Positions 34,489 through 42,434 are shown, counted from the first letter of the stretch. The stretch: 64,000 nt of DNA from an uncultured Clostridia bacterium (GCA_945874765.1 CAMCHQ010000004.1:105618-169617); one strand, 5' to 3'. Made by a program: numbers and translations. The notes: a model not told the origin generated them from the letters alone.

Positions 34489-34665
34489 CTATTTTAGTTC
34501 AACCTTTTCGTACGTGCCGGTACCGTGCGATATCGAGGATAAAACCGTATTCTTTGTTGTGCCGACTAATCGGGCAAGTTCATCTGCGGAATCGGCAACG
34601 GCAACCGGCAATCTGTATTTATCGTTTGTCACTTTCATGTAACAACAGTTTTTCGCAACCCTCAT
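34489..34665 (-). CDS. Small phage protein with HTH-like segment
   Basis: 58 residues. It starts MRVAKNCCYMKVTNDKYRLP and contains VADSADELARLVGTTKNTVL, a helix-turn-helix-like pattern conserved in small proteins of clostridial phages. Its ATG overlaps the previous stop (TAATG). No function known. Confidence 0.68.
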   Translation of the reverse strand: MRVAKNCCYMKVTNDKYRLPVAVADSADELARLVGTTKNTVLSSISHGTGTYEKVELK

Positions 34666-34805
34666 TATTCTATTTCCTCAAATTCTGTATTTTCGTTTAC
34701 TTGCGCCGGGGCTTGGGCTTTTTCACCGCAAAAGCTGACTTGATTAGCAATCACTTTTACGCTTTTTCTTTGGCTTTTCTTGCCGTGTAAAGTTGCGCAA
34801 ATCAT
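34665..34805 (-). CDS. SSB C-terminal-like small protein
   Basis: 46 residues. KSVKVIANQVSFCGEKA looks like the last beta-strand of an SSB OB-fold and the end ENTEFEEIE is acidic as in SSB tails, but the rest of the OB-fold and the terminal Pro-Phe are missing. It has SD GGGAGGTGA and start/stop coupling on both sides, so it is translated as a short protein. Either a decayed SSB or an unrelated small protein. Confidence 0.55.
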   Translation of the reverse strand: MICATLHGKKSQRKSVKVIANQVSFCGEKAQAPAQVNENTEFEEIE

Positions 34806-34942
34806 TAAAATTCACCTCCCAATCGTTCAGGCGATAACAACAGCCCTGCATTATATCTAAATAACATATCGTTGCAACTTTCCCATTCTCTCTTTTGAGT
34901 TAGGCAATATTGCAACAAAGGACAATTTACACAACTTTTCAT
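34805..34942 (-). CDS. Small Cys-containing early protein
   Basis: 45 residues: MKSCVNCPLLQYCLTQKRE (CxxC...C cluster), then ESCNDMLFRYNAGLLL. SD GAGGTAG precedes the ATG and the stop overlaps the next ATG (TAATG). Unknown. Confidence 0.6.
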   Translation of the reverse strand: MKSCVNCPLLQYCLTQKREWESCNDMLFRYNAGLLLSPERLGGEF

Positions 34943-34946
34943 ATAA

Positions 34947-35510
34947 CTACCTCACTTCTTTAATTTGTCTTTTTGAAAAACACAACTTGTTATCTTGTCG
35001 CCAAAATTGATTTTGATAGTCAATGTGTTCCCTACCTTTGGCGGCATTAGCACATATCTTGTCATAACACTCACTGCACAATTTGCGTCCGTCCATTGCA
35101 GGTCTTTTATTGCAAAGATAACAGAAGCCGTTTTCTCCTCGTGGAAAGTTAATATTATTCTCTATTTGTTTTTTTCTTCTTCTCTCTATATCTTTTGCTT
35201 TCGTTTGCACTCGCCGTTTTGCTAAACATTCGGTACATATTTTTCCTTGCCTATCAGTAGGCTTTCTGCACCGAGGGCACAAACCTTTGTTAATAAGGTT
35301 GAAAATGTAACTTTTATGCCGTTCTGCGTGTTTCTGCTTGTTTAACGAATATTCTTCTTTTCTCTTTTCTGTGCACTCATAACAATAAATCTTTCCTTTC
35401 AAGGTGTATGCGTCTTGTTTCCAACACCGAGTACACCTATGATGTGCTTTCAGCCAATAGTATGTATCACGGCTGTCTTTTCTATCTTGCTCTTTTTTAT
35501 CAAATGCCAT
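34947..35510 (-). CDS. Triple zinc-ribbon protein
   Basis: 187 residues with three repeated CxxC...CxxC modules: CTRCWKQ...CYECTEKR, CPRCRKPTDRQGKICTEC, CYLCNKRPAMDGRKLCSEC, joined by basic helices. The repeated form suggests three zinc-binding knuckles that contact nucleic acid. Family seen in clostridial mobile elements; function unknown. Confidence 0.72.
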   Translation of the reverse strand: MAFDKKEQDRKDSRDTYYWLKAHHRCTRCWKQDAYTLKGKIYCYECTEKRKEEYSLNKQKHAERHKSYIFNLINKGLCPRCRKPTDRQGKICTECLAKRRVQTKAKDIERRRKKQIENNINFPRGENGFCYLCNKRPAMDGRKLCSECYDKICANAAKGREHIDYQNQFWRQDNKLCFSKRQIKEVR

Positions 35511-35516
35511 AAATTT

Positions 35517-35918
35517 CTATACTTTTAACTCCAAACTACCGTCATTTAACATCTTTAAAACTTTTAAACTATCCGCTTGTATGATATGGTCGTTGATAAT
35601 TTCAACCTCGGCTGTGTTAGGTTTGAAATACTGACCGCACAAGTCGATAACATTCTGTATGCACTTTTCTACATTGTCCGCTTGTATTTCCATAGCATAA
35701 ATCGACTGTAAAGCAATAGTATAATCTTTTCTTTTTTTGCAGTTTGCAAACTTACGCTTTAGAATTTCGATTACAAAAACTCCCTCGCCACAAGTCGGCT
35801 CAAGAAAAGTTTTTTCAGGGTAGAACATTTCAAGCGGTAATGTGTCAAGCATTTCGTTTACAATGTGCTTTGGCGTGAATACTTCGCCGTATTTCGCTAT
35901 CCGTTCTTTTTTAGTCAT
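35517..35918 (-). CDS. N6-adenine methyltransferase-like protein lacking the catalytic motif
   Basis: 133 residues from ATG 35918 (SD GAGGTAG). KYGEVFTPKHIVNEMLD and the SAM-binding motif FLEPTCGEGVFVIEIL match the start of HsdM-like methylases, but the protein ends before any NPPY/DPPY motif. Such truncated forms recur in phages; it may bind SAM or act as a decoy. Not a frameshift remnant as far as seen, since the frame closes cleanly with a coupled downstream gene. Confidence 0.75.
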   Translation of the reverse strand: MTKKERIAKYGEVFTPKHIVNEMLDTLPLEMFYPEKTFLEPTCGEGVFVIEILKRKFANCKKRKDYTIALQSIYAMEIQADNVEKCIQNVIDLCGQYFKPNTAEVEIINDHIIQADSLKVLKMLNDGSLELKV

Positions 35919-36125
35919 AACTACCTCACTTTTGTTGCCCAATGTCTACCTGCTGAAAATTAAGCGGTGGAAAGATTAACGCCTACTACTACTAAAACAT
36001 CAATCTTTTTTATATATGAATAATTAGTCGCTCAAAGAAAAAGTGTTTATTTTCAACATTTAAAACCACATTAAAAATCAGTCAGGTAGCACATTGCTTT
36101 AGCAGATGCAGCACATCGCTTTTGT

Positions 36126-37097
36126 TTATATGTTTTCTATATTTTTCGCAGTTGACTGCAAAACGCCGATTATTGCCGGCTTAAGCTTGCCGACAGTCTC
36201 GGTATCTGTTTGAGAAAGCTTGGAAAGCAGCTCGACAAGTGTATTGCTTGTGTCCTGAAATTCGTCGAAATAGACCTTAAGCATTGTGACCTGAGGATTA
36301 GCACCGGAAACCTTTGCTTTTTTCTCAGCTTCATCAAGCTTAGCTTCAATTGAAGTCTTTTGCCTTTGCAGCTTTTCGTTTTCCTGCTGCAAGGAATTGA
36401 TTTTATCGGCGCTTTTCTTTTCAGCTTCGTTGACAGCATTTTCGATTTTTTGGTTAACGCTGGCTTTTTCCTTTTTAAGTTTTTCTTTATATTTCTGCTC
36501 AATTTCAGAAACTTGCTTTTTAATTTCTTCTTCGTCAACAACTTTGGTTGTCGTTTCTGCTTCTTTTTGAGCGTTTGCCAATTCTTCGGTAAGTTCTTCG
36601 ATTTTTGCTTTAAGCTCCTCATTCTCTTTGCTTACTGTTTCATCAGGAATAACTTCCTTTGGTGACTGCGAAAGTTCCTCAAGCTGAAAAGTCAACTGTT
36701 CATTTTGCTTTTTATATTCGTCAACCTTTTCTTTAAGCTCTCTTACTGACAAACTTTCAACATTTTCTTCATTGATAAATTTTTCACGCTCGTAAGAATC
36801 AATTTGGGAAATGAGTTCGAGTTTGGTGATACCGAGGGAAGAGTTTTCTTCGAGGTACTTAGGGCCGAGCTTTTCATAAGTAGAAATATACGAGTAAGCT
36901 TGTCTTTGTTTTAGGCCAACAGCTTTTTCGGCATATTCTTCAAATGTTTCATAACCAAGCTCTTTATAAAGCCGTTCATCCCTCATTGATTTAAGGTCTT
37001 TGCAAATTTCGAGGAGTGTGTTTTGCAACACCTGTCCGTTTGTCATAATTCTTGCGTGAGTATTAACCGCTTTATCTCTTAATGTTAATTCATTCAT
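36126..37097 (-). CDS. Coiled-coil DUF3102-like protein
   Basis: 323 residues. The N-terminus (RDERLYKELGYETFEEYAEK, GLKQRQAYSYISTYEKLG) resembles DUF3102/ParB-HTH-like phage proteins. Residues about 125-265 form one long coiled coil rich in Glu/Lys, followed by a small helical domain. Likely a DNA-associated structural factor; function unproven. Confidence 0.7.
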   Translation of the reverse strand: MNELTLRDKAVNTHARIMTNGQVLQNTLLEICKDLKSMRDERLYKELGYETFEEYAEKAVGLKQRQAYSYISTYEKLGPKYLEENSSLGITKLELISQIDSYEREKFINEENVESLSVRELKEKVDEYKKQNEQLTFQLEELSQSPKEVIPDETVSKENEELKAKIEELTEELANAQKEAETTTKVVDEEEIKKQVSEIEQKYKEKLKKEKASVNQKIENAVNEAEKKSADKINSLQQENEKLQRQKTSIEAKLDEAEKKAKVSGANPQVTMLKVYFDEFQDTSNTLVELLSKLSQTDTETVGKLKPAIIGVLQSTAKNIENI

Positions 37098-37116
37098 TAT
37101 GCTACCTCTCTTTGAT

Positions 37117-38697
37117 TTATAAACTTATGCTTTTCAAATTTTTCTTATATACCTGCTGCCATTTTTTAATAAATTCGTATACCTCCGGTGCAGGTGCAGC
37201 ATTACACTTTGCTCGATACTGAACAAGCTGCCCTTTCGTGTCAACTTCAACAGTGACGAATGGCGTTTTCTCGTCATCTTTTTTTCTCAAGCAAAATAAA
37301 TACTTTTCGCCTTTCATATAAGGAATCGTATAGTCTTCTCCTCCAACACATATATTTTGAATATGACCTTCGGTTATTATTTCTGCAATATCTTTGAACG
37401 GTCGTATCAAGTATGTTTCGTCATTGTAAACGAAAACTCGGCTTAAAAACGGTAAGAATTCTTTCTTGAAGCGCTTTAACAATTCTGCATTTTCTTTATT
37501 TTTTCTTTCTGCCTCTTTTCGGTTATTAAAAAGCATCATATTGTCGTGCGCCTTTTGAGGGTATCTCGGATATAGTGCTTTTTTATCAAGTGAAATTTCA
37601 TATTTCTTAAGCCAGCCGATATAATCTTGATAGTCGTGCAAGTAATAATTCTTTTTGATTAAATATTCAAGGGTCTTTTTATCGCCTTTATATTTGCTCA
37701 AGCTGTAATCGTTGTTTTCGGCCCAGATGATACTGTCTTCGTTCAATGCAACACCGTTTTTTAAAAGCATCTCTATAATTTTCAGACTGTATTTACTGCT
37801 TTTAATTATTTCCATTTCTTCTTTTGTGTGAACTCTAAAGAAATCTTTAACGGTTTTCGCTCTGTAATTCGTTCCGCAATAGCCATATTGCAATATTCTT
37901 GCGATAATATTATCAAAACCCTCTTTTTGGAGTTTTTCATAAATTATCGGATTTTTGCAAAACATATTTACGCAATCCGGAATATATAATTCAGAAATAT
38001 AAATCCCTGCATTTATGTAATCGCACATTTCAAAATATTTGAAGTTGGGATTTTTCTTTATTTCTTCCAAGTTCATAAAGTTCGTCAGAGTTGGTGATGA
38101 ATACCATCGGCAACAATATGAGGTTGGAAAAGATAAGCATTTCGGAAAGCTTGACATTTTATAGAAGCTTTGTTTTTCTTCCGGTTCGTAGAAATAATTG
38201 TAATGGTCAAAATATCGATTATATCGCTTATAGCATTGCGTAGGCTTTGTCGGCTTATAATATATTCGATAATGCTCTGAATATTTGGTTTCGACATTTT
38301 CATAACTTCCGCTGTAATTACGCATTAGTGCATATGTGCGAAGAAGAAGTGTATCATCTTTTAAATTTTGAAACACAGCTATATAGCCATAATTAACAAG
38401 TCTTGACCTGCCTCTTCCGGAATCCTTAACTGTAACCGGCTTATTGCAATATGGGCAATTTGTTTTTTCATTATGCCGCATATATTTAATGCTCGATTCA
38501 GGTTGCACTTCTATTCCGTCGATTTTTAAACCGTCGAGTCTAAAGTGTTTTTTACAACAAGTGCAATATGCTGTGTGCGTTTTGCACTCTTTGAAAATAT
38601 AACCGTAATCAAATACTTCATCATCTACTCGCTGCTTAAATTTCTTCGTAAGTGGTTTTGTCATTTGGAAGAGTTTTTCTGTTTCATTTTTCGCCAT
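37117..38697 (-). CDS. PcfJ-like protein
   Basis: 526 residues. A Cys pair region (TAYCTCCKKHFRL, NCPYCNKPVTV) lies near residues 45-90. The C-terminal PcfJ domain contains YLIRPFKDIAEIITEGHIQN, CVGG, EKYLFCLRKKDDEKTPFVTV and QYRAKCNAAP. PcfJ was named from conjugative plasmid pCF10; its biochemical role is unknown. The PcfK-like gene lies directly upstream, the usual pair. Confidence 0.85.
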   Translation of the reverse strand: MAKNETEKLFQMTKPLTKKFKQRVDDEVFDYGYIFKECKTHTAYCTCCKKHFRLDGLKIDGIEVQPESSIKYMRHNEKTNCPYCNKPVTVKDSGRGRSRLVNYGYIAVFQNLKDDTLLLRTYALMRNYSGSYENVETKYSEHYRIYYKPTKPTQCYKRYNRYFDHYNYFYEPEEKQSFYKMSSFPKCLSFPTSYCCRWYSSPTLTNFMNLEEIKKNPNFKYFEMCDYINAGIYISELYIPDCVNMFCKNPIIYEKLQKEGFDNIIARILQYGYCGTNYRAKTVKDFFRVHTKEEMEIIKSSKYSLKIIEMLLKNGVALNEDSIIWAENNDYSLSKYKGDKKTLEYLIKKNYYLHDYQDYIGWLKKYEISLDKKALYPRYPQKAHDNMMLFNNRKEAERKNKENAELLKRFKKEFLPFLSRVFVYNDETYLIRPFKDIAEIITEGHIQNICVGGEDYTIPYMKGEKYLFCLRKKDDEKTPFVTVEVDTKGQLVQYRAKCNAAPAPEVYEFIKKWQQVYKKNLKSISL

Positions 38698-38708
38698 AAT
38701 TTATTCTC

Positions 38709-39050
38709 CTACAATACATCAAACAGATTTACTTTTTCCGTTGCATTCGACTGCAATTCTTCAAAGCCGTAATATTCACAAACCCACTCCCAAAGGTCTT
38801 CATCGTCACCACCGACAAAAGAACCTGCACCCTGAATTTGAGTATTTCCGTTTTCTTTTGCGTGATTATAAATATTCATAATGCAGCCTTGAAGAGTTTT
38901 CCTCTTTTCAAGAAGCTTCTTAGCGTTGGCATCATTGATAAGCATTGTATCGATAATTCGCTGAACCACCTTGCTTGTGATATAGGTGTTGTTGATTTTC
39001 TCGGCTTCCTTATCGATTTTATCAATAGCCTGTTTTATTAATTCCGTCAT
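38709..39050 (-). CDS. PcfK-like protein
   Basis: 113 residues. AIDKIDKEAEKINNTYITSK and the C-terminal DDEDLWEWVCEYYGFEEL match PcfK. It lies 11 nt before pcfJ-like. Presence of this plasmid-type pair beside an HUH Rep gives the early region a plasmid character. Confidence 0.8.
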   Translation of the reverse strand: MTELIKQAIDKIDKEAEKINNTYITSKVVQRIIDTMLINDANAKKLLEKRKTLQGCIMNIYNHAKENGNTQIQGAGSFVGGDDEDLWEWVCEYYGFEELQSNATEKVNLFDVL

Positions 39051-39051
39051 A

Positions 39052-39612
39052 TTAATTGCCCTCGCTTTCTTTTCTTAATGCCAAAAGAATTTTTGCAAGT
39101 TCATTAACCATAGTATCAGGAATTAAAGATTTTGAACCTAAAATCAACGCTGAAAGATTCAAACCTGTTTTGACGGCAAATACATTATTGCCGTTGCGCT
39201 GTTCAGCTCGCCAATACACTTCAATATCATCGTCGTAAATCGGTGTCAGATAATATGCATTGATAAAATCAATTTCGTTTCCGAAAAGAACCGGCACATA
39301 TGTAACGCCGTTAATGCAAAGAGAAACTGTGCTGAGATTGCAAACTTCATCTTCGGCTGTGCAATCTGAATATAGCGTGTTTTCATCTGTTATATTTTCA
39401 TAAATAAACATTGTTTCGTCAGCTTTTTTATTGCTGAGGTCGGCAACACTTATCAAGTATTCTTCATTGTAAATCGGGTGACCATATAAAGGATATACGG
39501 CTAAACCGTCGCTGAGTAGTTGATATTCGGCTTCACCGTTTACATTGTGCTTGGTGACAATCGTAAATTTGCCGTGTTTTTTGCATATAGCAATAATTTT
39601 ATTGAATTTCAT
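39052..39612 (-). CDS. Unknown early protein
   Basis: 186 residues, acidic, mixed alpha/beta (ICKKHGKFTIVTKHNVNGEA, IYDDDIEVYWRAEQRNG). It precedes pcfK by 1 nt. Similar proteins accompany PcfJ/PcfK in clostridial phages; no function can be given. Confidence 0.65.
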   Translation of the reverse strand: MKFNKIIAICKKHGKFTIVTKHNVNGEAEYQLLSDGLAVYPLYGHPIYNEEYLISVADLSNKKADETMFIYENITDENTLYSDCTAEDEVCNLSTVSLCINGVTYVPVLFGNEIDFINAYYLTPIYDDDIEVYWRAEQRNGNNVFAVKTGLNLSALILGSKSLIPDTMVNELAKILLALRKESEGN

Positions 39613-39637
39613 ATTTTTTCTCCTTTGTTTTTGCTTT

Positions 39638-39730
39638 TTATATTGCTTTGTAAACGATAATCAGCATAATTGCCAATAATATCGCTGATGCAATCATAAA
39701 ATCGCAAGTAATCTTTTTAAATTCTTCCAT
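39638..39730 (-). CDS. Tiny single-span membrane protein
   Basis: 30 residues: MEEFKKITCDFMIASAILLA then IMLIIVYKAI. The ATG overlaps the upstream stop (TAATG) and has AAAGGA upstream, arguing that it is translated by coupling. Unknown role. Confidence 0.5.
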   Translation of the reverse strand: MEEFKKITCDFMIASAILLAIMLIIVYKAI

Positions 39731-40140
39731 TACTTTGTTTCCTTTATGCTGATGCCATGAATATAAAGCATCAGTTTTCTTTTAATTATGTAATCTTTCG
39801 TTTTCTTGCCCTTGCAATCTTCAACGATATGCTTATATGAGCCGTCAGCCTGCTGCTCGTCATAAACGAAATCGGCAATATATTTAACAGCTCTTTCGTT
39901 TCTGTTTTCGCCCTGCTGTTTTTCAATGAGCAAAAACGGCACTTGAAATTGAAGATTTTTAATTGCTCCGGCACGTTGAAGTATTTTGAGTTGCTCAAGC
40001 CTGTTTGACTCTGCTAAGCTGTCTCGTGTAATACCGTCAATAGTGATTTTTTTATTGCCATATTTGTTGCGCTTAGGAGGATGCTGCCCAATATAGTCCT
40101 GATATTGCTCTTCGGTCCAATGTAAGCTCATATTTTGCAA
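39730..40140 (-). CDS. DUF1064 endonuclease-fold protein
   Basis: 136 residues. KYGNKKITIDGITRDSLAES, LKILQRAGAIKNLQFQVPF, ADFVYDEQ and HIVEDCKGKKTKDYIIKRKL match DUF1064, a restriction-endonuclease-like fold with the E...D..ExK pattern. Phage members are thought to act as recombination or junction nucleases. Confidence 0.82.
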   Translation of the reverse strand: MQNMSLHWTEEQYQDYIGQHPPKRNKYGNKKITIDGITRDSLAESNRLEQLKILQRAGAIKNLQFQVPFLLIEKQQGENRNERAVKYIADFVYDEQQADGSYKHIVEDCKGKKTKDYIIKRKLMLYIHGISIKETK

Positions 40141-40415
40141 TAAAGCTGATGTGCTTTTTGGCTTACAAAAGCTTCAAAGCCGACAATTACCTTAATATCG
40201 GATATTCTTACACGGTATTCACAATGTGGTGCTAATTCAGAGCGTATTCTTGCAACTTCAACGATTTGCTTTTCTTTACTGCTTATTGATTTTTCAATTC
40301 CTAATAAGCTTAGCGCTTTGCCGTAAAGGGATTCGAGTTGTTCTGTACCAATACCCTCAATAAGCATTACCTTTGTGCCTGTATGTAAGCAGGCATCTGC
40401 TTCTGCAAATTTCAT
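40128..40415 (-). CDS. Unknown early protein
   Basis: 95 residues. HTGTKVMLIEGIGTEQLESL, HCEYRVRISDIKVIVGFEAF. It overlaps the DUF1064 gene by 13 nt and starts 1 nt after the Rep stop. Not recognised. Confidence 0.6.
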   Translation of the reverse strand: MKFAEADACLHTGTKVMLIEGIGTEQLESLYGKALSLLGIEKSISSKEKQIVEVARIRSELAPHCEYRVRISDIKVIVGFEAFVSQKAHQLYCKI

Positions 40416-40416
40416 A

Positions 40417-41190
40417 CTATGAAATCATCCTTTCTTGTTTTATCATTGTATAAGACTGATATTGATATGGTTGTCCGTCATTAGGGCTGATATAATATCC
40501 GTTTTCGACAGTATCTTTAACTATCAAATAACCTTTTTTTGGTTTCGGCTCACAATTCCACCCGGAACGCTTTAGCTTGCGGCGACGAACACCAGGCTGA
40601 ACGAGATTGCGAGAGCAGCGAATTAAGCCCCGCTTATGCTCTTCCACACCCTCAGAGTTCATAACAGTAGTACCTCTTGCAAAGTATGAACCGATGGTGT
40701 GTCTCGGTCTGCCGTCAAGAAATTCAATTTTTGGAGTACCGTATTTCCATTTCGGAAAATCTTTGATATTTATTCCGTCGGCACTGTTACAGACGATATG
40801 AAAGTGAGGTCTAACCCCCTCAAATTGAAAAGCGTACATATATTTCAGTTCGGCATTTTGCGAACGATAATAATTGCGAAGCTTCGTTCGATAATATTTC
40901 CAAATGTTTTTGCATTTTTGAATAACCTCATCATTTTTGCCCTCAGGCAGTCGCCCTCGACCAAAAGTGTAAGTTACAAAAATATCACCTTCGGTAAAAT
41001 TCGTGTTAGCGAGCGCATCATAGTATCGCTGTAATCGTCTGTCATTGCATCGTTGCTGATGAACAGTCAATTCACCTTTTTTATTTGTTTTGTTATAAAC
41101 GACTTTTCCTTTGCTATTCCAGCGAGCTGCAAAGTATTTATAAGTCATAACACAATTGCCGCAGTCATACTCGACCTTTAGCCACGGCAT
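40417..41190 (-). CDS. HUH-type rolling-circle replication initiator
   Basis: 257 residues from ATG 41190 (SD GGAGG, 8-nt spacing; a GTG at 41199 has no SD). The HUH motif appears in GVRPHFHIVCNSADG (about residues 125-139); upstream VTYTFGRGR is the usual motif I region. A candidate catalytic Tyr lies in HTIGSYFARGTT (about 165-176). Similar Reps occur in ssDNA phages, plasmids and some clostridial prophages. No DnaA/DnaC-like, helicase or polymerase gene is seen, so this is probably the replication initiator. Confidence 0.8.
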   Translation of the reverse strand: MPWLKVEYDCGNCVMTYKYFAARWNSKGKVVYNKTNKKGELTVHQQRCNDRRLQRYYDALANTNFTEGDIFVTYTFGRGRLPEGKNDEVIQKCKNIWKYYRTKLRNYYRSQNAELKYMYAFQFEGVRPHFHIVCNSADGINIKDFPKWKYGTPKIEFLDGRPRHTIGSYFARGTTVMNSEGVEEHKRGLIRCSRNLVQPGVRRRKLKRSGWNCEPKPKKGYLIVKDTVENGYYISPNDGQPYQYQSYTMIKQERMIS

Positions 41191-41246
41191 ATATATCACC
41201 TCCCAGTATTGAGGTGTGAGAAAAAAAGAAGCAAAAAAAGAGATTG

Positions 41247-41326
41247 AATGTGGAAAAGTGGAAAATTCTTAACGTTCGGAATATGGAAAAACAGGTTTTC
41301 CACATTCCTCGCTAAATTTCCCACTT
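41247..41326. other. Iterated/inverted repeats upstream of rep; candidate replication origin
   Basis: AATGTGGAAAA (41247-41257) pairs exactly with TTTTCCACATT (41296-41306). GTGGAAAA-like units also occur at 41258 and 41284 and, inverted (AAATTTCCCACTTT), at about 41314-41327. Iterated sites just before an HUH rep gene fit a double-strand origin. Inference. Confidence 0.5.
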
Positions 41327-41470
41327 TACGCACATTTCTACTACTACGAAAAGCAGACCTCGTTGTTGGTTGTTGATATAGAAAAGATATATATTTTTGA
41401 AATCTGAAATTATCCTAAAAATATTACTTCTAATCAAGAGGTCAAAGAGAGCCGAAACTCTCTTGTTTAC

Positions 41471-41499
41471 TTGACTTTTTCTGCTTTTTGTGATAATAT
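41471..41499 (+). promoter_or_regulatory. Promoter of RNA opposite the rep leader
   Basis: TTGACT (41471-41476), 17-nt spacer, TAATAT (41494-41499). Confidence 0.7.
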
Positions 41500-41505
41500 A
41501 ATTAA

Positions 41506-41575
41506 TAGGTTTTGGTGGTAATTAACGTTATCACTTTTAAGGGCTTTGGCTTTTGGCTGAAGCTCTTATTTTTTT
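41506..41575 (+). ncRNA. Small non-coding RNA opposite the rep operon leader
   Basis: About 70 nt with no start codon. Hairpin 1 GTGGTAA/TTATCAC (about 41514-41533) is followed by a 13-bp terminator stem (41538-41550 with 41556-41568, including three G-U pairs) and seven T. It runs against the rep-containing operon. In pT181/pLS1-type plasmids an antisense RNA to the rep leader controls copy number; a similar role here is inferred. Confidence 0.6.
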
Positions 41576-41958
41576 GTTTTCACACCACTATAATATTTAC
41601 TGCAACCGACAACATTTCCCAAGACGTCAACAAATACCTCTTTAACATCATTACAACAACGTTCTTTTGAATTTTTATTATTGCAAAGTAGGCAAAGTGA
41701 GTATTCATATCTTGTTTGTTTGAGAATATCGTCGAGCATTACAGATTTATAAACTTCATCAAATTGCTTTTGCTTGACAGCCTGCTGCAATTGTCTTTGC
41801 TTTCTTTCGCACGCTTTGGCTTCGGCTTTTGCGTGCTTTTCCTTTTTCCGCTCAATATATCCGCTAATTGCAAAAGCGGCGAGAATGAAACCGACAATTA
41901 TGCAGAAATTTATTATTCTGACTTGAATATATGTAAGCTGTATTATTAATAAGTTCAT
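41566..41958 (-). CDS. Membrane-anchored Cys-rich protein
   Basis: 130 residues: N-terminal transmembrane helix (about 14-33), a Lys/Gln-rich coiled coil (KHAKAEAKACERKQRQLQQA), then CLLCNNKNSKERCCND, a metal-site-like cluster. Unknown. Its stop lies in the terminator stem of the opposing RNA. Confidence 0.6.
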   Translation of the reverse strand: MNLLIIQLTYIQVRIINFCIIVGFILAAFAISGYIERKKEKHAKAEAKACERKQRQLQQAVKQKQFDEVYKSVMLDDILKQTRYEYSLCLLCNNKNSKERCCNDVKEVFVDVLGNVVGCSKYYSGVKTKK

Positions 41959-42224
41959 TTTCTTTCCTCCGCCAAGACAATGCGCTGTTGTGTGAAATCG
42001 TTTAAGGCGAAAATATTTACCATTGATTTACTCCCGATTTTTATTAAGGGAAAGCCGGGGCTGTTCATAAATTCGCCTGCTGCACGAACGCTACAACCGA
42101 GCGCAGTAGCTAATTGCTCTTTGCTTACAAATAGATTTTCAATGTTGACTTCATTGATTTGCTCAATAATTTCTTTCAATTGTTTGAGCTTTTCCATTTC
42201 TTCATCAACGTTACTGAATACCAT
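41955..42224 (-). CDS. Excisionase-like HTH DNA-binding protein
   Basis: 89 residues from ATG 42224 (SD AAGGAG, 8 nt). LFVSKEQLATALGCSVRAAG is a MerR/excisionase-like helix-turn-helix followed by a wing (FPLIKIGSKSMVNIF). It could be the excisionase or an early regulator. Confidence 0.65.
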   Translation of the reverse strand: MVFSNVDEEMEKLKQLKEIIEQINEVNIENLFVSKEQLATALGCSVRAAGEFMNSPGFPLIKIGSKSMVNIFALNDFTQQRIVLAEERK

Positions 42225-42242
42225 TTTCCTTCTCCTTTCCTT

Positions 42243-42422
42243 TACCAACCTTTAGCGGAACAGCAGAGCGCTGTCGCAATGAATTTATATACGGAGTTTC
42301 AAATTACGGCAAAAAAGTTTAATTTGTCTGACAGCAAAGACATAAAAAATTACAAAAGGGTAGATTTATTCACATTTTAAGGGAGAACGTCCTTATCCCT
42401 GCTGCTCCGTTAAAGGTTGGTA
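42243..42422. repeat. 180-bp element bounded by 24-bp inverted repeats
   Basis: The ends 42243-42266 and 42399-42422 are inverted repeats with 22 of 24 positions paired (plus one G-U). Inside are CAAATTA/TAATTTG (about 42300-42330) and GCTGTC/GACAGC. No target duplication is seen. It may be a structured RNA leader, a MITE-like insertion or a second origin. Confidence 0.5.
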
Positions 42423-42434
42423 GAATGTTAAATA

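Noticed and set aside
35517..35918. Functional DNA methyltransferase
   Set aside because: The SAM motif is present but no NPPY/DPPY catalytic motif, so it is kept only as methyltransferase-like.
35943..36125. Intergenic stretch with repeated CTACTACTAC and poly-T
   Set aside because: No promoter, terminator or ORF convincing enough to annotate.
36170..36622. 150-codon Lys/Leu-rich ORF inside the coiled-coil gene
   Set aside because: Alternative frame of a Glu/Lys-repeat gene, a common shadow of low-complexity sequence.
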